DNA of 64,000 nt from Clostridia bacterium (GCA_029059705.1 JAIDVM010000011.1:1-64000); one strand, 5' to 3'; shown: positions 33,059 to 42,711, counted from the stretch's first letter. Notes: generated from the sequence alone by a model not told the origin. Made by a program: numbers and translations.

Positions 33059-34678
33059 ATGAAAATGAAAAAGAGAGCGCTTGTCAGCGTTTCCGACAAA
33101 ACGGGCGTTGTTGATTTTTGCAAAGGGCTTGTTAAAAACGGTTTTGAAATAATTTCAACCGGCGGCACGGCAAAAGCGTTAAAGGACGCGGGGCTTAAAG
33201 TTATCGGCATTTCCGAAATCACGGGCTTCCCCGAGTGCTTGGACGGCAGAGTTAAAACCCTGCACCCCAACGTTCACGCGGGGTTGCTTGCAATGCGTTC
33301 CAACCCCGAACACATGGCTCAGCTCGAAAAACTCAACATAAACACAATCGATATTGTCTGCGTAAATTTATATCCCTTTAAAGCAACGCTTGCAAAAGGC
33401 GCCGACTTTGCCGAATGTATCGAAAACATAGATATAGGCGGACCTACCATGATAAGGGCGGCGGCTAAAAACTATCAGGACGTAGCCGTAATCGTTGACC
33501 CTAACGACTATCAAAAGGTGTTAAACGAGCTTGCAAACGGCGGCGTTACGCTTGAAACCAAAAAATATTTGCAGTATAAAGTTTTTGCGCACACCGCGGT
33601 TTACGACAGCCTTATTTCGAATTACCTTGCATCGCAGCTCGGCATAACCTTCCCCGACGAGGTAACCTTCGCCTATGAAAAGGCACAGGATATGCGCTAC
33701 GGTGAAAACCCCCAGCAGCAGGCGGTATTTTATAAGGAGCAGTTCCCCCGCAAAGGCTCGCTCTCCACGGCAAAACAGCTTTGGGGCAAGGAGCTTTCCT
33801 ACAACAACATCAACGACGCAAACGGCGCGTTGGAGCTTTTAAAGGAATTCGGCAACACCCCCGCGGTAGTGGCGTGCAAGCACGCAAACCCTTGCGGAGT
33901 GGGCACGGGAACGAGCGTGCACGAGGCATATATGCGGGCGTATGAGAGCGACCCCGTCTCCGTTTTCGGCGGAATACTCGCAATTAACGGCACGGTGGAC
34001 GAGGAAACCGCAACCGAAATCAACAAAATTTTTATAGAAATAGTAATGGCTCCCGCCTATACCGAAAAGGCGCTCGAAATTTTGGAACAAAAGAAAAATA
34101 TCCGTCTTTTACAAATCGAAGAAATTACCGCCCGCCGCGAAAATACGGCGTTCGACATGAAAAAGGTTTACGGCGGACTTCTCGTTCAGCAGTACGACGA
34201 AAGTCTTATAAAGGGCGAGGATTTGTCCCTTTTCAAAACCAAAGCGGCGGTTGAAACAAGCACCCTCCCGAGCGGCAAGCAAAAAACCGTTTACGGCTGC
34301 GGAGTGGTTACTAACCGCGCGCCTACCGACGAAGAAATCGAAGCTTTGCTTTTTAACTGGAAGGTGGTTAAGCACACCAAATCCAACGCGATAGTAATAG
34401 GAAAGAAAGGCAGAACCACGGGCATAGGCATGGGGCAAACCAACCGCATTTGGGCGGCGCAGCAGGCAATCGCGCACGCGGGCGAAGAGGCTAAGGGCTC
34501 CGTAATGGCGTCCGACGCGTTTTTCCCTTTCCCCGATTGCGTGGAAGAGTGCGTAAAGGCGGGCATAACCGCAATAATCCAGCCGGGCGGCTCTATCCAA
34601 GACAAAGCCTCGGTCGAAGCGTGCAACGCGGCGAATATTGCAATGGTGTTTGTCGGTGACCGCCACTTCAAGCATTAA
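33059..34678 (+). CDS. purH: Bifunctional AICAR transformylase/IMP cyclohydrolase PurH
   Basis: This 539-residue PurH has an N-terminal IMP cyclohydrolase (SVSDKTGVVDFCKGL, GRVKTLHPNVHAGLL) and a C-terminal transformylase (KHANPCGVGTG). It performs the last two steps to IMP. It is longer than the usual 510-525 residues by a small insertion. Its stop TAA opens a family B repeat that separates purH from purD. Confidence 0.95.
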   Translation: MKMKKRALVSVSDKTGVVDFCKGLVKNGFEIISTGGTAKALKDAGLKVIGISEITGFPECLDGRVKTLHPNVHAGLLAMRSNPEHMAQLEKLNINTIDIVCVNLYPFKATLAKGADFAECIENIDIGGPTMIRAAAKNYQDVAVIVDPNDYQKVLNELANGGVTLETKKYLQYKVFAHTAVYDSLISNYLASQLGITFPDEVTFAYEKAQDMRYGENPQQQAVFYKEQFPRKGSLSTAKQLWGKELSYNNINDANGALELLKEFGNTPAVVACKHANPCGVGTGTSVHEAYMRAYESDPVSVFGGILAINGTVDEETATEINKIFIEIVMAPAYTEKALEILEQKKNIRLLQIEEITARRENTAFDMKKVYGGLLVQQYDESLIKGEDLSLFKTKAAVETSTLPSGKQKTVYGCGVVTNRAPTDEEIEALLFNWKVVKHTKSNAIVIGKKGRTTGIGMGQTNRIWAAQQAIAHAGEEAKGSVMASDAFFPFPDCVEECVKAGITAIIQPGGSIQDKASVEACNAANIAMVFVGDRHFKH

Positions 34679-34798
34679 AACGCATATAAGCTGCGCAATA
34701 CTTTGTCAAGCTCCGCTTTTTTAGGGTCACGTACATCCGTGTACGCTCCCCGTCAAAAATGCTCGCTTTCCTCGTCTTGCTTGCTTCTCTGCGTTTTA
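34676..34798. repeat. Family B repeat, 123-bp copy (B4)
   Basis: It begins TAAAACGCATATAAGC at the purH stop and ends TGCGTTTTA, a perfect 9-bp inverted repeat of its first bases. The central hairpin is CGTACA / TGTACG (34730-34735 and 34740-34745). Confidence 0.9.
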
Positions 34799-34841
34799 GG
34801 GTAACTGTAACCGCGGGGCATCGCTCCCGCAATACACCACC

Positions 34842-34870
34842 TGTCATTCTGAGGCTTGCCGAAGAATCTT
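34842..34870 (+). repeat. Family A repeat upstream of purD
   Basis: TGTCATTCTGAGGCTTGCCG is followed by AAGAATC, a variant unit. The stretch GCTCCCGCAATAC before it is shared with the region before ispG. Confidence 0.75.
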
Positions 34871-34908
34871 TTTGCGCAAAAATTATACATATTTGAAAAA
34901 GAGGTCTT

Positions 34909-36189
34909 ATGAACGTACTCGTTATAGGTAACGGCGGAAGAGAACACGCAATTCTTCTCGCCCTAAAAAAGAGCAAACGCGTAGAAAAACTCTATTGCAT
35001 GAAGGGCAACGCGGGCACGGCTGAAATTGCCGAAAACGTCAACGTGGACTATATGAACGTCGGGGCGGTAAAGGAGTACGTTTCCGCCCACCCCGAAATC
35101 GATTACATAGTCGTCGCCCCCGACGACCCGCTTGCGATAGGGCTTGTCGACGAGCTCGAAGCCATGGGCAAACGCTGTTTCGGCCCGCGCAAAAACGCGG
35201 CGATAATCGAGGCGAGCAAGGCTTTTTCGAAAGACCTTATGAAAAAGTACGGCATACCCACCGCCGAGGCGGAAACGTTTACCGATTACGACAAAGCTTT
35301 GGAATACGTTCGCCGCAAGGGCGCGCCCATAGTTTTAAAGGCGGACGGGCTTGCGCTCGGCAAGGGCGTTTTGGTTTGCAACGACTTAAAGCAAGCGGAA
35401 GAGGGCTTAAAGGAAATCATGCTCGACAAAACCTTTGGCACGGCGGGCAACGTAATTGTTATCGAAGAATGCATGCGCGGGCTTAAATACACCCCCGGCG
35501 AAGAGGTTTCCGTGCTTGCGTTTACCGACGGCAAAACAATCGTCCCCATGATAACCGCGTGCGACCACAAGCGCGCAAACGACGGCGACAAGGGCTTAAA
35601 CACGGGCGGCATGGGCACGTTTTCGCCCTGCCCTTTCTGGACGAAGGAGCTTGAAAAAGAAGTTTACGAAAAAATCATGCTCCCTACTATGAACGCTATG
35701 AACGCCGAGGACAGAACGTTTAAAGGCTGCCTTTATTTCGGGCTCATGCGCACGGACAAGGGCATGAAGGTAGTGGAGTACAACTCACGCTTCGGCGACC
35801 CCGAAACGCAGGTAATTCTTCCCATGCTCAAAACCGACCTTTTGGACGTTTTCGAAGCGGTAACCGACGAAAAGCTCGGCGATATAAAAATCGAGTGGGA
35901 AGAGGGCGCGTGCGTCTGCGTGGTGCTTGCCAGCGGCGGCTACCCCTTGGGATACCGCAAGGGGCTTGAAATAACCGTCGGCGACGTGGGCGACTGCCAG
36001 ATAGTTCACGCGGGCACGGCTGTTAAAGACGGCAAACTCGTAACCGCGGGCGGCAGAGTTTTAGGCGTCGTCGCCAAGGGCAAAACGGTTGAAGAAGCCC
36101 GCAAAAAGGCTTATAAAGCTGCCGGAAATATAAATTTCGAAAACAAACACTTACGCAAGGATATAGGCGTAAAATACCGCGAGGGATAA
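34909..36189 (+). CDS. purD: Phosphoribosylamine--glycine ligase PurD
   Basis: This 426-residue ATP-grasp enzyme couples PRA with glycine. MNVLVIGNGGREHAI is at the N-terminus, and VLKADGLALGKGV and NTGGMGTFSPCPFW lie in the ATP-grasp and central domains; FGDPETQVILP carries metal ligands. It is separated from purH by 230 bp of repeat sequence, so it may need its own promoter. It is followed by purL after 3 bp. Confidence 0.95.
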   Translation: MNVLVIGNGGREHAILLALKKSKRVEKLYCMKGNAGTAEIAENVNVDYMNVGAVKEYVSAHPEIDYIVVAPDDPLAIGLVDELEAMGKRCFGPRKNAAIIEASKAFSKDLMKKYGIPTAEAETFTDYDKALEYVRRKGAPIVLKADGLALGKGVLVCNDLKQAEEGLKEIMLDKTFGTAGNVIVIEECMRGLKYTPGEEVSVLAFTDGKTIVPMITACDHKRANDGDKGLNTGGMGTFSPCPFWTKELEKEVYEKIMLPTMNAMNAEDRTFKGCLYFGLMRTDKGMKVVEYNSRFGDPETQVILPMLKTDLLDVFEAVTDEKLGDIKIEWEEGACVCVVLASGGYPLGYRKGLEITVGDVGDCQIVHAGTAVKDGKLVTAGGRVLGVVAKGKTVEEARKKAYKAAGNINFENKHLRKDIGVKYREG

Positions 36190-36192
36190 CGT

Positions 36193-39100
36193 ATGATTTA
36201 CAGAATTTTCGTTGAAAAAAAGGACAATTTACAGGCAAAAAAGGTTAAGGAGGACGTTAAAAACCTCCTTAAAACAGACGTTGAGGACGTTCGCGAGCTT
36301 ATCCGCTACGACGTGGAAGGGCTTTCCGAAGAGGAATTTAAAGCCGCCGTTCCCTGCGTGTTTTCCGAACCGCCCGTCGACAACGTTTACTTTGAGGAAG
36401 TATCTTTCCCCGAAGATTACAGCGTGTTCGCAATCGCCTATTTAACGGGGCAGTACGACCAGCGCGCCGACAGCGCGGCGCAATGCGTTCAGCTTTTAAC
36501 CCAAAAGGAACGCCCGCTTATAAAGTGCGCAAAGGTTTACGCCGTTAAAGGCGCAAGCGCGGAAGACCTTGAAAAAATCAAAAAGCACCTCATCAACCCC
36601 GTCGAAAGCGAAGAGGTTTCCTTGGAAAAGCCCGATTCTTTGCAACACCAAACGGTAGAGGCGGAGGATGTTAAGGAAGTTGAAGGCTTTATAGATTTTT
36701 CTGATAAAAAGATTTGCGAATACCACCAGAATTTGGGGCTTGCAATGTCGGTGGAGGATTTAAAATTCGTCCGCGACTATTTCAAGAGCGAAAAGCGCAA
36801 CCCCACCGAAACGGAAATTAAGGTTATCGACACCTACTGGTCGGACCACTGCCGCCATACGACCTTTGCAACGGAAATCAAAAACATACAAATAAACGGC
36901 GACAACGCGCACGTTCAAAAGGCTTTAAACCTTTATAACGGTTTGTTTAAAGAGCTTTACGCCAAGCGCACCAACAAATATCCCTGCCTTATGGATATAG
37001 CCACGATAGGCGCAAAAAAGTTAAAGGCGGACGGAGTTTTAAACAATCTGGACGAAAGCGACGAAATTAACGCCTGCTCCATAAAAATAAAGGCTGAAAT
37101 CGACGGCGAACCCACCGATTACACCGTAATGTTCAAAAACGAAACGCACAACCACCCCACGGAAATAGAACCGTTCGGCGGCGCGGCAACCTGCCTCGGC
37201 GGGGCTATACGCGACCCGCTTTCGGGCAGAACCTACGTGTTGCAGTCCATGCGCGTCACGGGCTGCGCCGACCCTACCGAACCCATTGAAAATACGATAG
37301 CGGGCAAGCTTCCCCAAAGGGTAATCACAAAAACCGCGGCGGCGGGCTTTTCTTCCTACGGCAACCAGATAGGGCTTGCAACGGGGCAGGTAGACGAGGT
37401 TTACCACCCCGGCTATAAGGCGAAAAGGCTCGAAACGGGCTTCGTCGTCGGCGGCGCCAAGTCCGAAATGATTTACCGCGCAAAACCCGAAAAGGGCGAC
37501 GTAATAATTCTTTTGGGCGGCGAAACGGGGCGCGACGGCTGCGGCGGCGCAACAGGTTCTTCAAAAGCTCACGACAAAAAGTCGGTGCAAACGTGCGGGG
37601 CGGAAGTCCAAAAGGGCAACGCGCTTACCGAAAGAAAGCTGCAGCGCCTTTTCATGAACAAAGCCGCAACCACCATGATTAAAAAATGCAACGACTTCGG
37701 CGCGGGCGGCGTTTCCGTCGCCATAGGCGAGCTTGCCGACGGACTTGATATCTATCTCGACCGCGTTCCCAAAAAGTACGAGGGTTTAAGCGGCACCGAG
37801 CTTGCCATTTCGGAATCGCAGGAGCGCATGGCGGTTGTAATCGCAGCCGACGACGTGGAAAAATTCACCGCGCTTGCGGCGGAAGAAAATCTTTCGGCAA
37901 CCGTGGTTGCGTTCGTAACCGACACCAACCGCATAAAGATGTACCACCGCGGCAAGGCGATTGTCGACATCTCGCGCGATTTCTTAAACACCAACGGTGT
38001 AAAACAGCAGACGGACGCGGAAATAAACGAAAACGTAACGCCGTTTTTCAACGTTCCCGAAAAGGCTGACTTTAAACAAAGCTTTATTAATACCCTTTCG
38101 CAGCTCAACGTTTGCTCCAAAAAAGGGCTTGCCGAAATGTTCGACAGTACCATAGGCGCAAAGTCGGTTTATATGCCCTTCGGCGGCAAATACCAGCTTA
38201 CGCCGGTAATCGCAATGGCGGCAAAGCTCACAGGGGGAGAAACGGACGACTGCACCGTTTCCGCTTACGGCTACAACCCCGAACTCATGTCCTCGTCGCC
38301 TTTCACCGGCGCAATCTATTCCATAATCGCCTCCGTTTCCAAAGTGGTGGCGGCGGGCGCAAAGTGCGAGGATATCCGTTTGACCTTGCAGGAATTCTTC
38401 ATGCGCCTGCGCGACGACAAAAAGCGTTGGGGCGTGCCCCTTTCCGCGCTGTTGGGTGCCTTATATGCCCAAATTAACTTGGGTTTGGGCGCAATCGGCG
38501 GCAAGGACTCCATGAGCGGCACCTTCGAGGATATCGACGTTCCGCCCACGCTCATTTCGTTTGCGCTCGCACCCGCAAAGGCTTCAAAATTAATCACCAA
38601 CGTGCTCGCGGAAAAGGAGCAAAAGCTGTTCCTTCTGCCTATAAAGCACGACGAAACGTATGTCCCCGACTTTGAGTATCTTAAAAAGCTTTACAATACG
38701 GTTAATTGCGGCATATCCGCGGGGCAAATCAAGTTTGCAACCGTGGTTGAAAAGGGTGGCGCGGCGGCTGCCGTGGCAAAATCGTGCTTTGGCAACGGGC
38801 TTGGCTTTAACTTCGAATGCGAGTACGAAACGCTTTTCAGAGCGCGCTACGGCTCGATAATCGTCGCCCTCGACGACGAAAGTCTTTTGCAGGATTTAAA
38901 TTATATCTACCTCGGCAAAACTGCGGAAGGCGGCTTCACGCTTGGCGGCGAAGAGGTGGACGGCGCAGAGGCTTTAAAGGCTTACACCCAAAAGCTTAAC
39001 GGCGTGTTCCCCGCAACTGCGGAAGCGGAGGGAAATATCCCCGACTGCGACTGCCCCGTAAAATTAAAGTACACCAACATTGCAATTAAAACCGCCCGCC

Positions 39101-39894
39101 CGCGCGTGTTCATTCCCGCGTTCCCCGGCACCAACTGCGAGCTCGATACCGCCCGCGCTTTCGAACAGGCTGGCGCGGAAACGCAGATTTTAGTAATCAA
39201 AAACCGCACCCCTCAGGACATCGAGGAAAGCGTTCAGGCGATAATAAAAGCTATAGACAACGCAAACATAATCGCGTTCCCCGGCGGTTTTTCGGGCGGT
39301 GACGAACCCGACGGCTCGGGCAAGTTCATTGCAACCACGTTTAAAAACCCCGCCGTTTCCGAGCGCATACAGAAGCTTTTAACCCGCCGTGACGGTTTGG
39401 TTTTGGGCATATGCAACGGCTTCCAAGCGCTTATAAAACTCGGCTTGGTGCCCTACGGCAGAGTGTGCCCGCTTACCGAAAATTCCCCCACGCTCACCTA
39501 CAACAACATCTCGCGCCACGTTTCCACAATGGCAAACATCCGCGTTGCTTCCACAATAAGTCCGTGGCTTTCGGCGTGCAAGGTTGGAGAGGTATATTCC
39601 GTTCCCGTTTCGCACGGCGAGGGCAAAATCGTCGCGCCCGAAAGCGAACTTATTAAAATGAAGAGGGGCGGACAGATTGCAACGCAGTACGTAAACTTAA
39701 ACGGCGTTCCCACAATGGAAAGCCCCTTCAACCCCAACGGCAGCATGTGGGCGATTGAGGGCATAACCTCACCCGACGGCAGAGTGTTCGGCAAAATGGG
39801 GCACGCTGAAAGAAAAGGCGAAAACCTCTACAAAAACTTTAACGGCAATTTCGACATGAAAATTTTCGAAAGCGGCGTTAAATACTTTAAATAA
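36193..39894 (+). CDS. purL: Phosphoribosylformylglycinamidine synthase, single-chain PurL
   Basis: This 1233-residue FGAM synthase has the PurS-like, PurL and PurQ parts fused in one chain. DTYWSDHCRHTTF and FKNETHNHPTEIEPFGGAATC are synthase signatures. The glutaminase at the C-terminus (from about residue 970) has FPGTNCELDTARAF, the nucleophile in GICNGFQAL and the His/Glu in SHGEGKIVAPE. It converts FGAR with glutamine and ATP to FGAM. Confidence 0.95.
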   Translation: MIYRIFVEKKDNLQAKKVKEDVKNLLKTDVEDVRELIRYDVEGLSEEEFKAAVPCVFSEPPVDNVYFEEVSFPEDYSVFAIAYLTGQYDQRADSAAQCVQLLTQKERPLIKCAKVYAVKGASAEDLEKIKKHLINPVESEEVSLEKPDSLQHQTVEAEDVKEVEGFIDFSDKKICEYHQNLGLAMSVEDLKFVRDYFKSEKRNPTETEIKVIDTYWSDHCRHTTFATEIKNIQINGDNAHVQKALNLYNGLFKELYAKRTNKYPCLMDIATIGAKKLKADGVLNNLDESDEINACSIKIKAEIDGEPTDYTVMFKNETHNHPTEIEPFGGAATCLGGAIRDPLSGRTYVLQSMRVTGCADPTEPIENTIAGKLPQRVITKTAAAGFSSYGNQIGLATGQVDEVYHPGYKAKRLETGFVVGGAKSEMIYRAKPEKGDVIILLGGETGRDGCGGATGSSKAHDKKSVQTCGAEVQKGNALTERKLQRLFMNKAATTMIKKCNDFGAGGVSVAIGELADGLDIYLDRVPKKYEGLSGTELAISESQERMAVVIAADDVEKFTALAAEENLSATVVAFVTDTNRIKMYHRGKAIVDISRDFLNTNGVKQQTDAEINENVTPFFNVPEKADFKQSFINTLSQLNVCSKKGLAEMFDSTIGAKSVYMPFGGKYQLTPVIAMAAKLTGGETDDCTVSAYGYNPELMSSSPFTGAIYSIIASVSKVVAAGAKCEDIRLTLQEFFMRLRDDKKRWGVPLSALLGALYAQINLGLGAIGGKDSMSGTFEDIDVPPTLISFALAPAKASKLITNVLAEKEQKLFLLPIKHDETYVPDFEYLKKLYNTVNCGISAGQIKFATVVEKGGAAAAVAKSCFGNGLGFNFECEYETLFRARYGSIIVALDDESLLQDLNYIYLGKTAEGGFTLGGEEVDGAEALKAYTQKLNGVFPATAEAEGNIPDCDCPVKLKYTNIAIKTARPRVFIPAFPGTNCELDTARAFEQAGAETQILVIKNRTPQDIEESVQAIIKAIDNANIIAFPGGFSGGDEPDGSGKFIATTFKNPAVSERIQKLLTRRDGLVLGICNGFQALIKLGLVPYGRVCPLTENSPTLTYNNISRHVSTMANIRVASTISPWLSACKVGEVYSVPVSHGEGKIVAPESELIKMKRGGQIATQYVNLNGVPTMESPFNPNGSMWAIEGITSPDGRVFGKMGHAERKGENLYKNFNGNFDMKIFESGVKYFK

Positions 39895-39920
39895 AGCACT
39901 TCAAATAATAATTAAAATAA

Positions 39921-39956
39921 AAGCGCCGCGGCTTAAAAAGCCGCGGCGCTTTTTTA
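39921..39956. terminator. Bidirectional terminator after purL
   Basis: The stem AAGCGCCGCGGCTT / AAGCCGCGGCGCTT has a three-base loop and a following T run. It lies between convergent genes. Confidence 0.93.
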
Positions 39957-39966
39957 TTGTCTTAAT

Positions 39967-41814
39967 TCAGTTAAAAAACGAATTTTTCGTGCCAATGTAA
40001 GCCACAATCGTATCATAGCTTACCAAGTCTTTAAGCTCGGTAAAGGTTTCCTTCAAAAGTTCAAAGTTATTCATAACTGCGTCTATGTTTGTAGTGACCG
40101 TCAAAGCAACGTTATTCTTTTCGTTAAAATCTTGCGAAAGAGTTGCAAGCTGTTCGCGCTGTACACAGAGCATGGGGATTGCGGTTTTCTGCTTTTTATA
40201 AGTAATTTTCCCGCCGTCGTTTTCGGCAACGATATACCAAACGTCCTTCATTTCTATGTCAAACCTGCGCGACGCCGCTTTCATGCTTAGTCCGCCGACA
40301 AGCTTTGTTTTAATCGCCTTGGAATTTCCGTTAATGTAAATCGTATCCGCGTTCATAGTATTCTGGTCTTTTTCAACTCTCACGCTTATAAGGTTGCTGC
40401 CCAAATCGTAAAGGTTAAGCCAAAGCGTGTCAAAGTCAACCTTAATTCCCTTTACGTCAACCTTTTCGGCAACCTCGCCGCCAATCATTTCGCCCGTTTT
40501 CGAGTTATAAACTTCTTCGTAAGCCTGCGTCTGCAAGTCGTCCGTTTCGCGCTTGTTCGAAACTATGCAGGTAACAGAGGAGTTTGCCGCGATAACCGCC
40601 GAAGTTTTCAATCCCGTCGAATCTGTACCTATGTATTCATACAAATGCCCCGCAACCGCGCTGCCGTTCCTTGCAAAATCAATCTGTTGCAGCATGCCCT
40701 TGCCGTCAAGCGTATACTTAACCGCAAGCTTAAGGGTGGTGGGCGTAGCCTCGTATTTAAGCGCAACGCCGTCGGTTATCTGAATTCTTCCCTCGTCCGT
40801 GCTTACGCCGTTCACCGTTTTGTTCGCAAGCTCAACCGAAACCGTTCCGTTGCCCGCCATAATGCGCGCAATTCCGTTTGCCGACTCTATTTTAAGCTTA
40901 AACTGCACCCCGCCGATTGTCACGCTGCCCGTAAACACGTCGTAATTGTCGGGGTTTTTATCGATAAAATTCTGATAAACGGTCGCAATCGCGTCGCCCG
41001 CGGTAAACACGGCGTTCGCCCCGCCAAGCGCACTTTCAACCTTGTCCAGAACGTCGTAAACCACGTTCATCTGCTTGCCTATCAGCCTCTTTCCGAACGT
41101 GCTCACGTTTACAAAGCCCGACATCTGTTCCCTGCCGACGGGCATGGAGTTATAAGCCATCGTTTCGGGCTTAAACGCCTCGGGCAAAAAGCTCCAGGGC
41201 TCGGGTCTGTTCAAAACCGCGTTCACCAAATTTTTCGCAACGTCAGCTAAGGAATAAATTTTTAATTTCGCCGTCAACTTTTTCGTAACGTAGTTGGGGT
41301 TGGTCAGCGTTGCAACAACCTCGTATTCGCCCTTTTCCGTTTTGCCGTTGTTTTCATAGCTCACGCTTGTGCCCGCGGGCAGCAAAGCGTTGTCAACAAA
41401 AAGGGAGTGCGCCTTTCCGTCGTATACAACGTTTGCGCCGTCAAAGGCAATTTCGCCGAATTGCGCCTTGTTTATTTTAAGAACGGCGGTCAGCGTTGCC
41501 GTTTTATAACCCTCGCCCTTAAGCGTTGCGGTGGCGTTATAAGTCCCCGCGTTAGTTGCCGTGTTGTTTTCGTATTCAACCGAAGTTCCCTGCGGCAGCG
41601 TTCCGTCAATCAAAACGCTCTTTTGCGTGCCGTCGTAAGTGCAGGTCTTGTCGTTAAAGGTTATTCCCGTAAACTGCTTTTCGGTCGGCGTTTCGTTGCC
41701 GCCGCCGTTTCCGCCCGTGGAGGAATTTCCGCCGCATGCCGCAAACGCCGCCGCGCATAAAACAACCGCAAACGCCGCAACAAAAACCGTTAAAATCTTT
41801 TTCAGCTTAGTCAT
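39967..41814 (-). CDS. Predicted lipoprotein with two MBG-type Ig-like repeats
   Basis: This 615-residue lipoprotein has signal peptide residues 1-27 with lipobox AAFAAC and a Gly/Ser/Asn linker. Two repeats of about 75 residues have the MBG/YDG pattern (TYDGTQKSVLIDGTLPQGTSVEYENN..TNAGTYNATATLKG and VYDGKAHSLFVDNALLPAGTSVSYENN..EKGEYEVVATLTN). The remaining 400 residues form a beta-rich domain I do not recognise. Presumably it is exposed on the cell surface. GAGG upstream supports the start. Confidence 0.8.
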   Translation of the reverse strand: MTKLKKILTVFVAAFAVVLCAAAFAACGGNSSTGGNGGGNETPTEKQFTGITFNDKTCTYDGTQKSVLIDGTLPQGTSVEYENNTATNAGTYNATATLKGEGYKTATLTAVLKINKAQFGEIAFDGANVVYDGKAHSLFVDNALLPAGTSVSYENNGKTEKGEYEVVATLTNPNYVTKKLTAKLKIYSLADVAKNLVNAVLNRPEPWSFLPEAFKPETMAYNSMPVGREQMSGFVNVSTFGKRLIGKQMNVVYDVLDKVESALGGANAVFTAGDAIATVYQNFIDKNPDNYDVFTGSVTIGGVQFKLKIESANGIARIMAGNGTVSVELANKTVNGVSTDEGRIQITDGVALKYEATPTTLKLAVKYTLDGKGMLQQIDFARNGSAVAGHLYEYIGTDSTGLKTSAVIAANSSVTCIVSNKRETDDLQTQAYEEVYNSKTGEMIGGEVAEKVDVKGIKVDFDTLWLNLYDLGSNLISVRVEKDQNTMNADTIYINGNSKAIKTKLVGGLSMKAASRRFDIEMKDVWYIVAENDGGKITYKKQKTAIPMLCVQREQLATLSQDFNEKNNVALTVTTNIDAVMNNFELLKETFTELKDLVSYDTIVAYIGTKNSFFN

Positions 41815-41844
41815 TTAAAACCTCGTAAAAAATTTATTGACATA

Positions 41845-41872
41845 ATTATATCACGCTTTGCCGTCCGCTCAA
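41845..41872 (-). promoter_or_regulatory. Promoter of the MBG lipoprotein gene
   Basis: On the minus strand TTGAGC and TATAAT are separated by 16 bp. Confidence 0.6.
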
Positions 41873-41943
41873 TGCGTTTTAGCTAAACCGTTGGTTGAGT
41901 TTGGTATAATTTCGGTTGAAATAACCTAAATTTTTCCATTTGC

Positions 41944-41972
41944 TTTACATTGCGGTTATATTGTGTTATAAT
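41944..41972 (+). promoter_or_regulatory. Promoter of nrdR
   Basis: TTTACA (41944-41949) and TATAAT (41967-41972) have a 17-bp spacer. Confidence 0.78.
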
Positions 41973-41998
41973 AATTTAACTAATACAATATTTATGGG
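41951..41998. promoter_or_regulatory. Possible pair of NrdR boxes
   Basis: The first box (41951-41966) has a perfect right half TATATTGTGT and a poor left half. The second (41983-41998) matches about 11 of 16 bases of ACACWATATATWGTGT. The gap of 16 bp fits the usual 15-16 bp spacing of box pairs. Overlap with the -10 box would allow autorepression. Confidence 0.45.
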
Positions 41999-42007
41999 TA
42001 AACAAAA

Positions 42008-42469
42008 ATGAAATGCTTATATTGCGGCTGTGAAGACAGCAAAGTAATCGACAGCCGTTCCGCCGACGAAGGCAGAACGATACGCCGCCGCCGCGAGTGC
42101 GTAAACTGCGGCAAACGCTTCACAACCTACGAAACTATCGAAGACACCCCCGTTTTAGTCGTTAAATCCAGCGGACTTAGGCAGGCTTTCGACGCGCAGA
42201 AAATAAAAAACGGCATAATAAAATCGTGCGAAAAGCGCCCCGTTTCGTTAAGCGATATCGACGCCATGGTCGGCTCCGTCACAAAACAGGTGTATAACTC
42301 GATGGAGCAGGAGGTTTCCTCCAAGACAATCGGCGAAATGGTAATGGAAGAGCTTAAAAATTACGACGAGGTCGCCTACGTCCGCTACGCAAGCGTATAC
42401 CGTTCGTTTAAGGATATCGAAAGCTTTATGCAGGAGTTGCAAAGGCTTATCGACAACAAAAAACTTTAA
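42008..42469 (+). CDS. nrdR: Transcriptional repressor NrdR
   Basis: This 153-residue repressor of ribonucleotide reductase genes has a zinc ribbon (MKCLYCGCEDSKVIDSR with CVNCGKRFTTYE, residues 1-45) and an ATP-cone domain after it. It senses ATP/dATP and binds paired NrdR boxes; possible boxes lie at its own promoter. No nrd structural gene is in the window. The stop TAA is the first triplet of a family B repeat. Confidence 0.95.
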   Translation: MKCLYCGCEDSKVIDSRSADEGRTIRRRRECVNCGKRFTTYETIEDTPVLVVKSSGLRQAFDAQKIKNGIIKSCEKRPVSLSDIDAMVGSVTKQVYNSMEQEVSSKTIGEMVMEELKNYDEVAYVRYASVYRSFKDIESFMQELQRLIDNKKL

Positions 42470-42684
42470 GGCACGGCTTATAAACTTCGCAATACTGTGT
42501 TGCGCTCCGCGCCGCCTCGGTTACATACCTTATGTATGCGCCCTCGGTGGTGCTCACGCGCCTTGTCTTGCTCGTTTCTAACCCGCGGAAAGCATCGCTC
42601 CCGAATTTATTTGCTTCTCTGCGTTTTAGGGTGACCGTAGCTTGTGGAAGAATAACTCCAATTTATTTGCTTCTCTGCGTTTTT
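42467..42684. repeat. Family B repeat with duplicated right end (B5)
   Basis: It starts TAAGGCACGGCTTATAAAC at the nrdR stop. The central hairpin is TACATA / TATGTA (42522-42527 and 42531-42536). The right-end module TTGCTTCTCTGCGTTTT occurs twice (ends 42628 and 42684), and a shorter variant lies before. The 295-bp gap between nrdR and ispG is made entirely of this element plus one family A unit; I see no gene in it. Confidence 0.82.
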
Positions 42685-42711
42685 GTTTGGTGGGCTAAGC
42701 TCCCGCAATCC

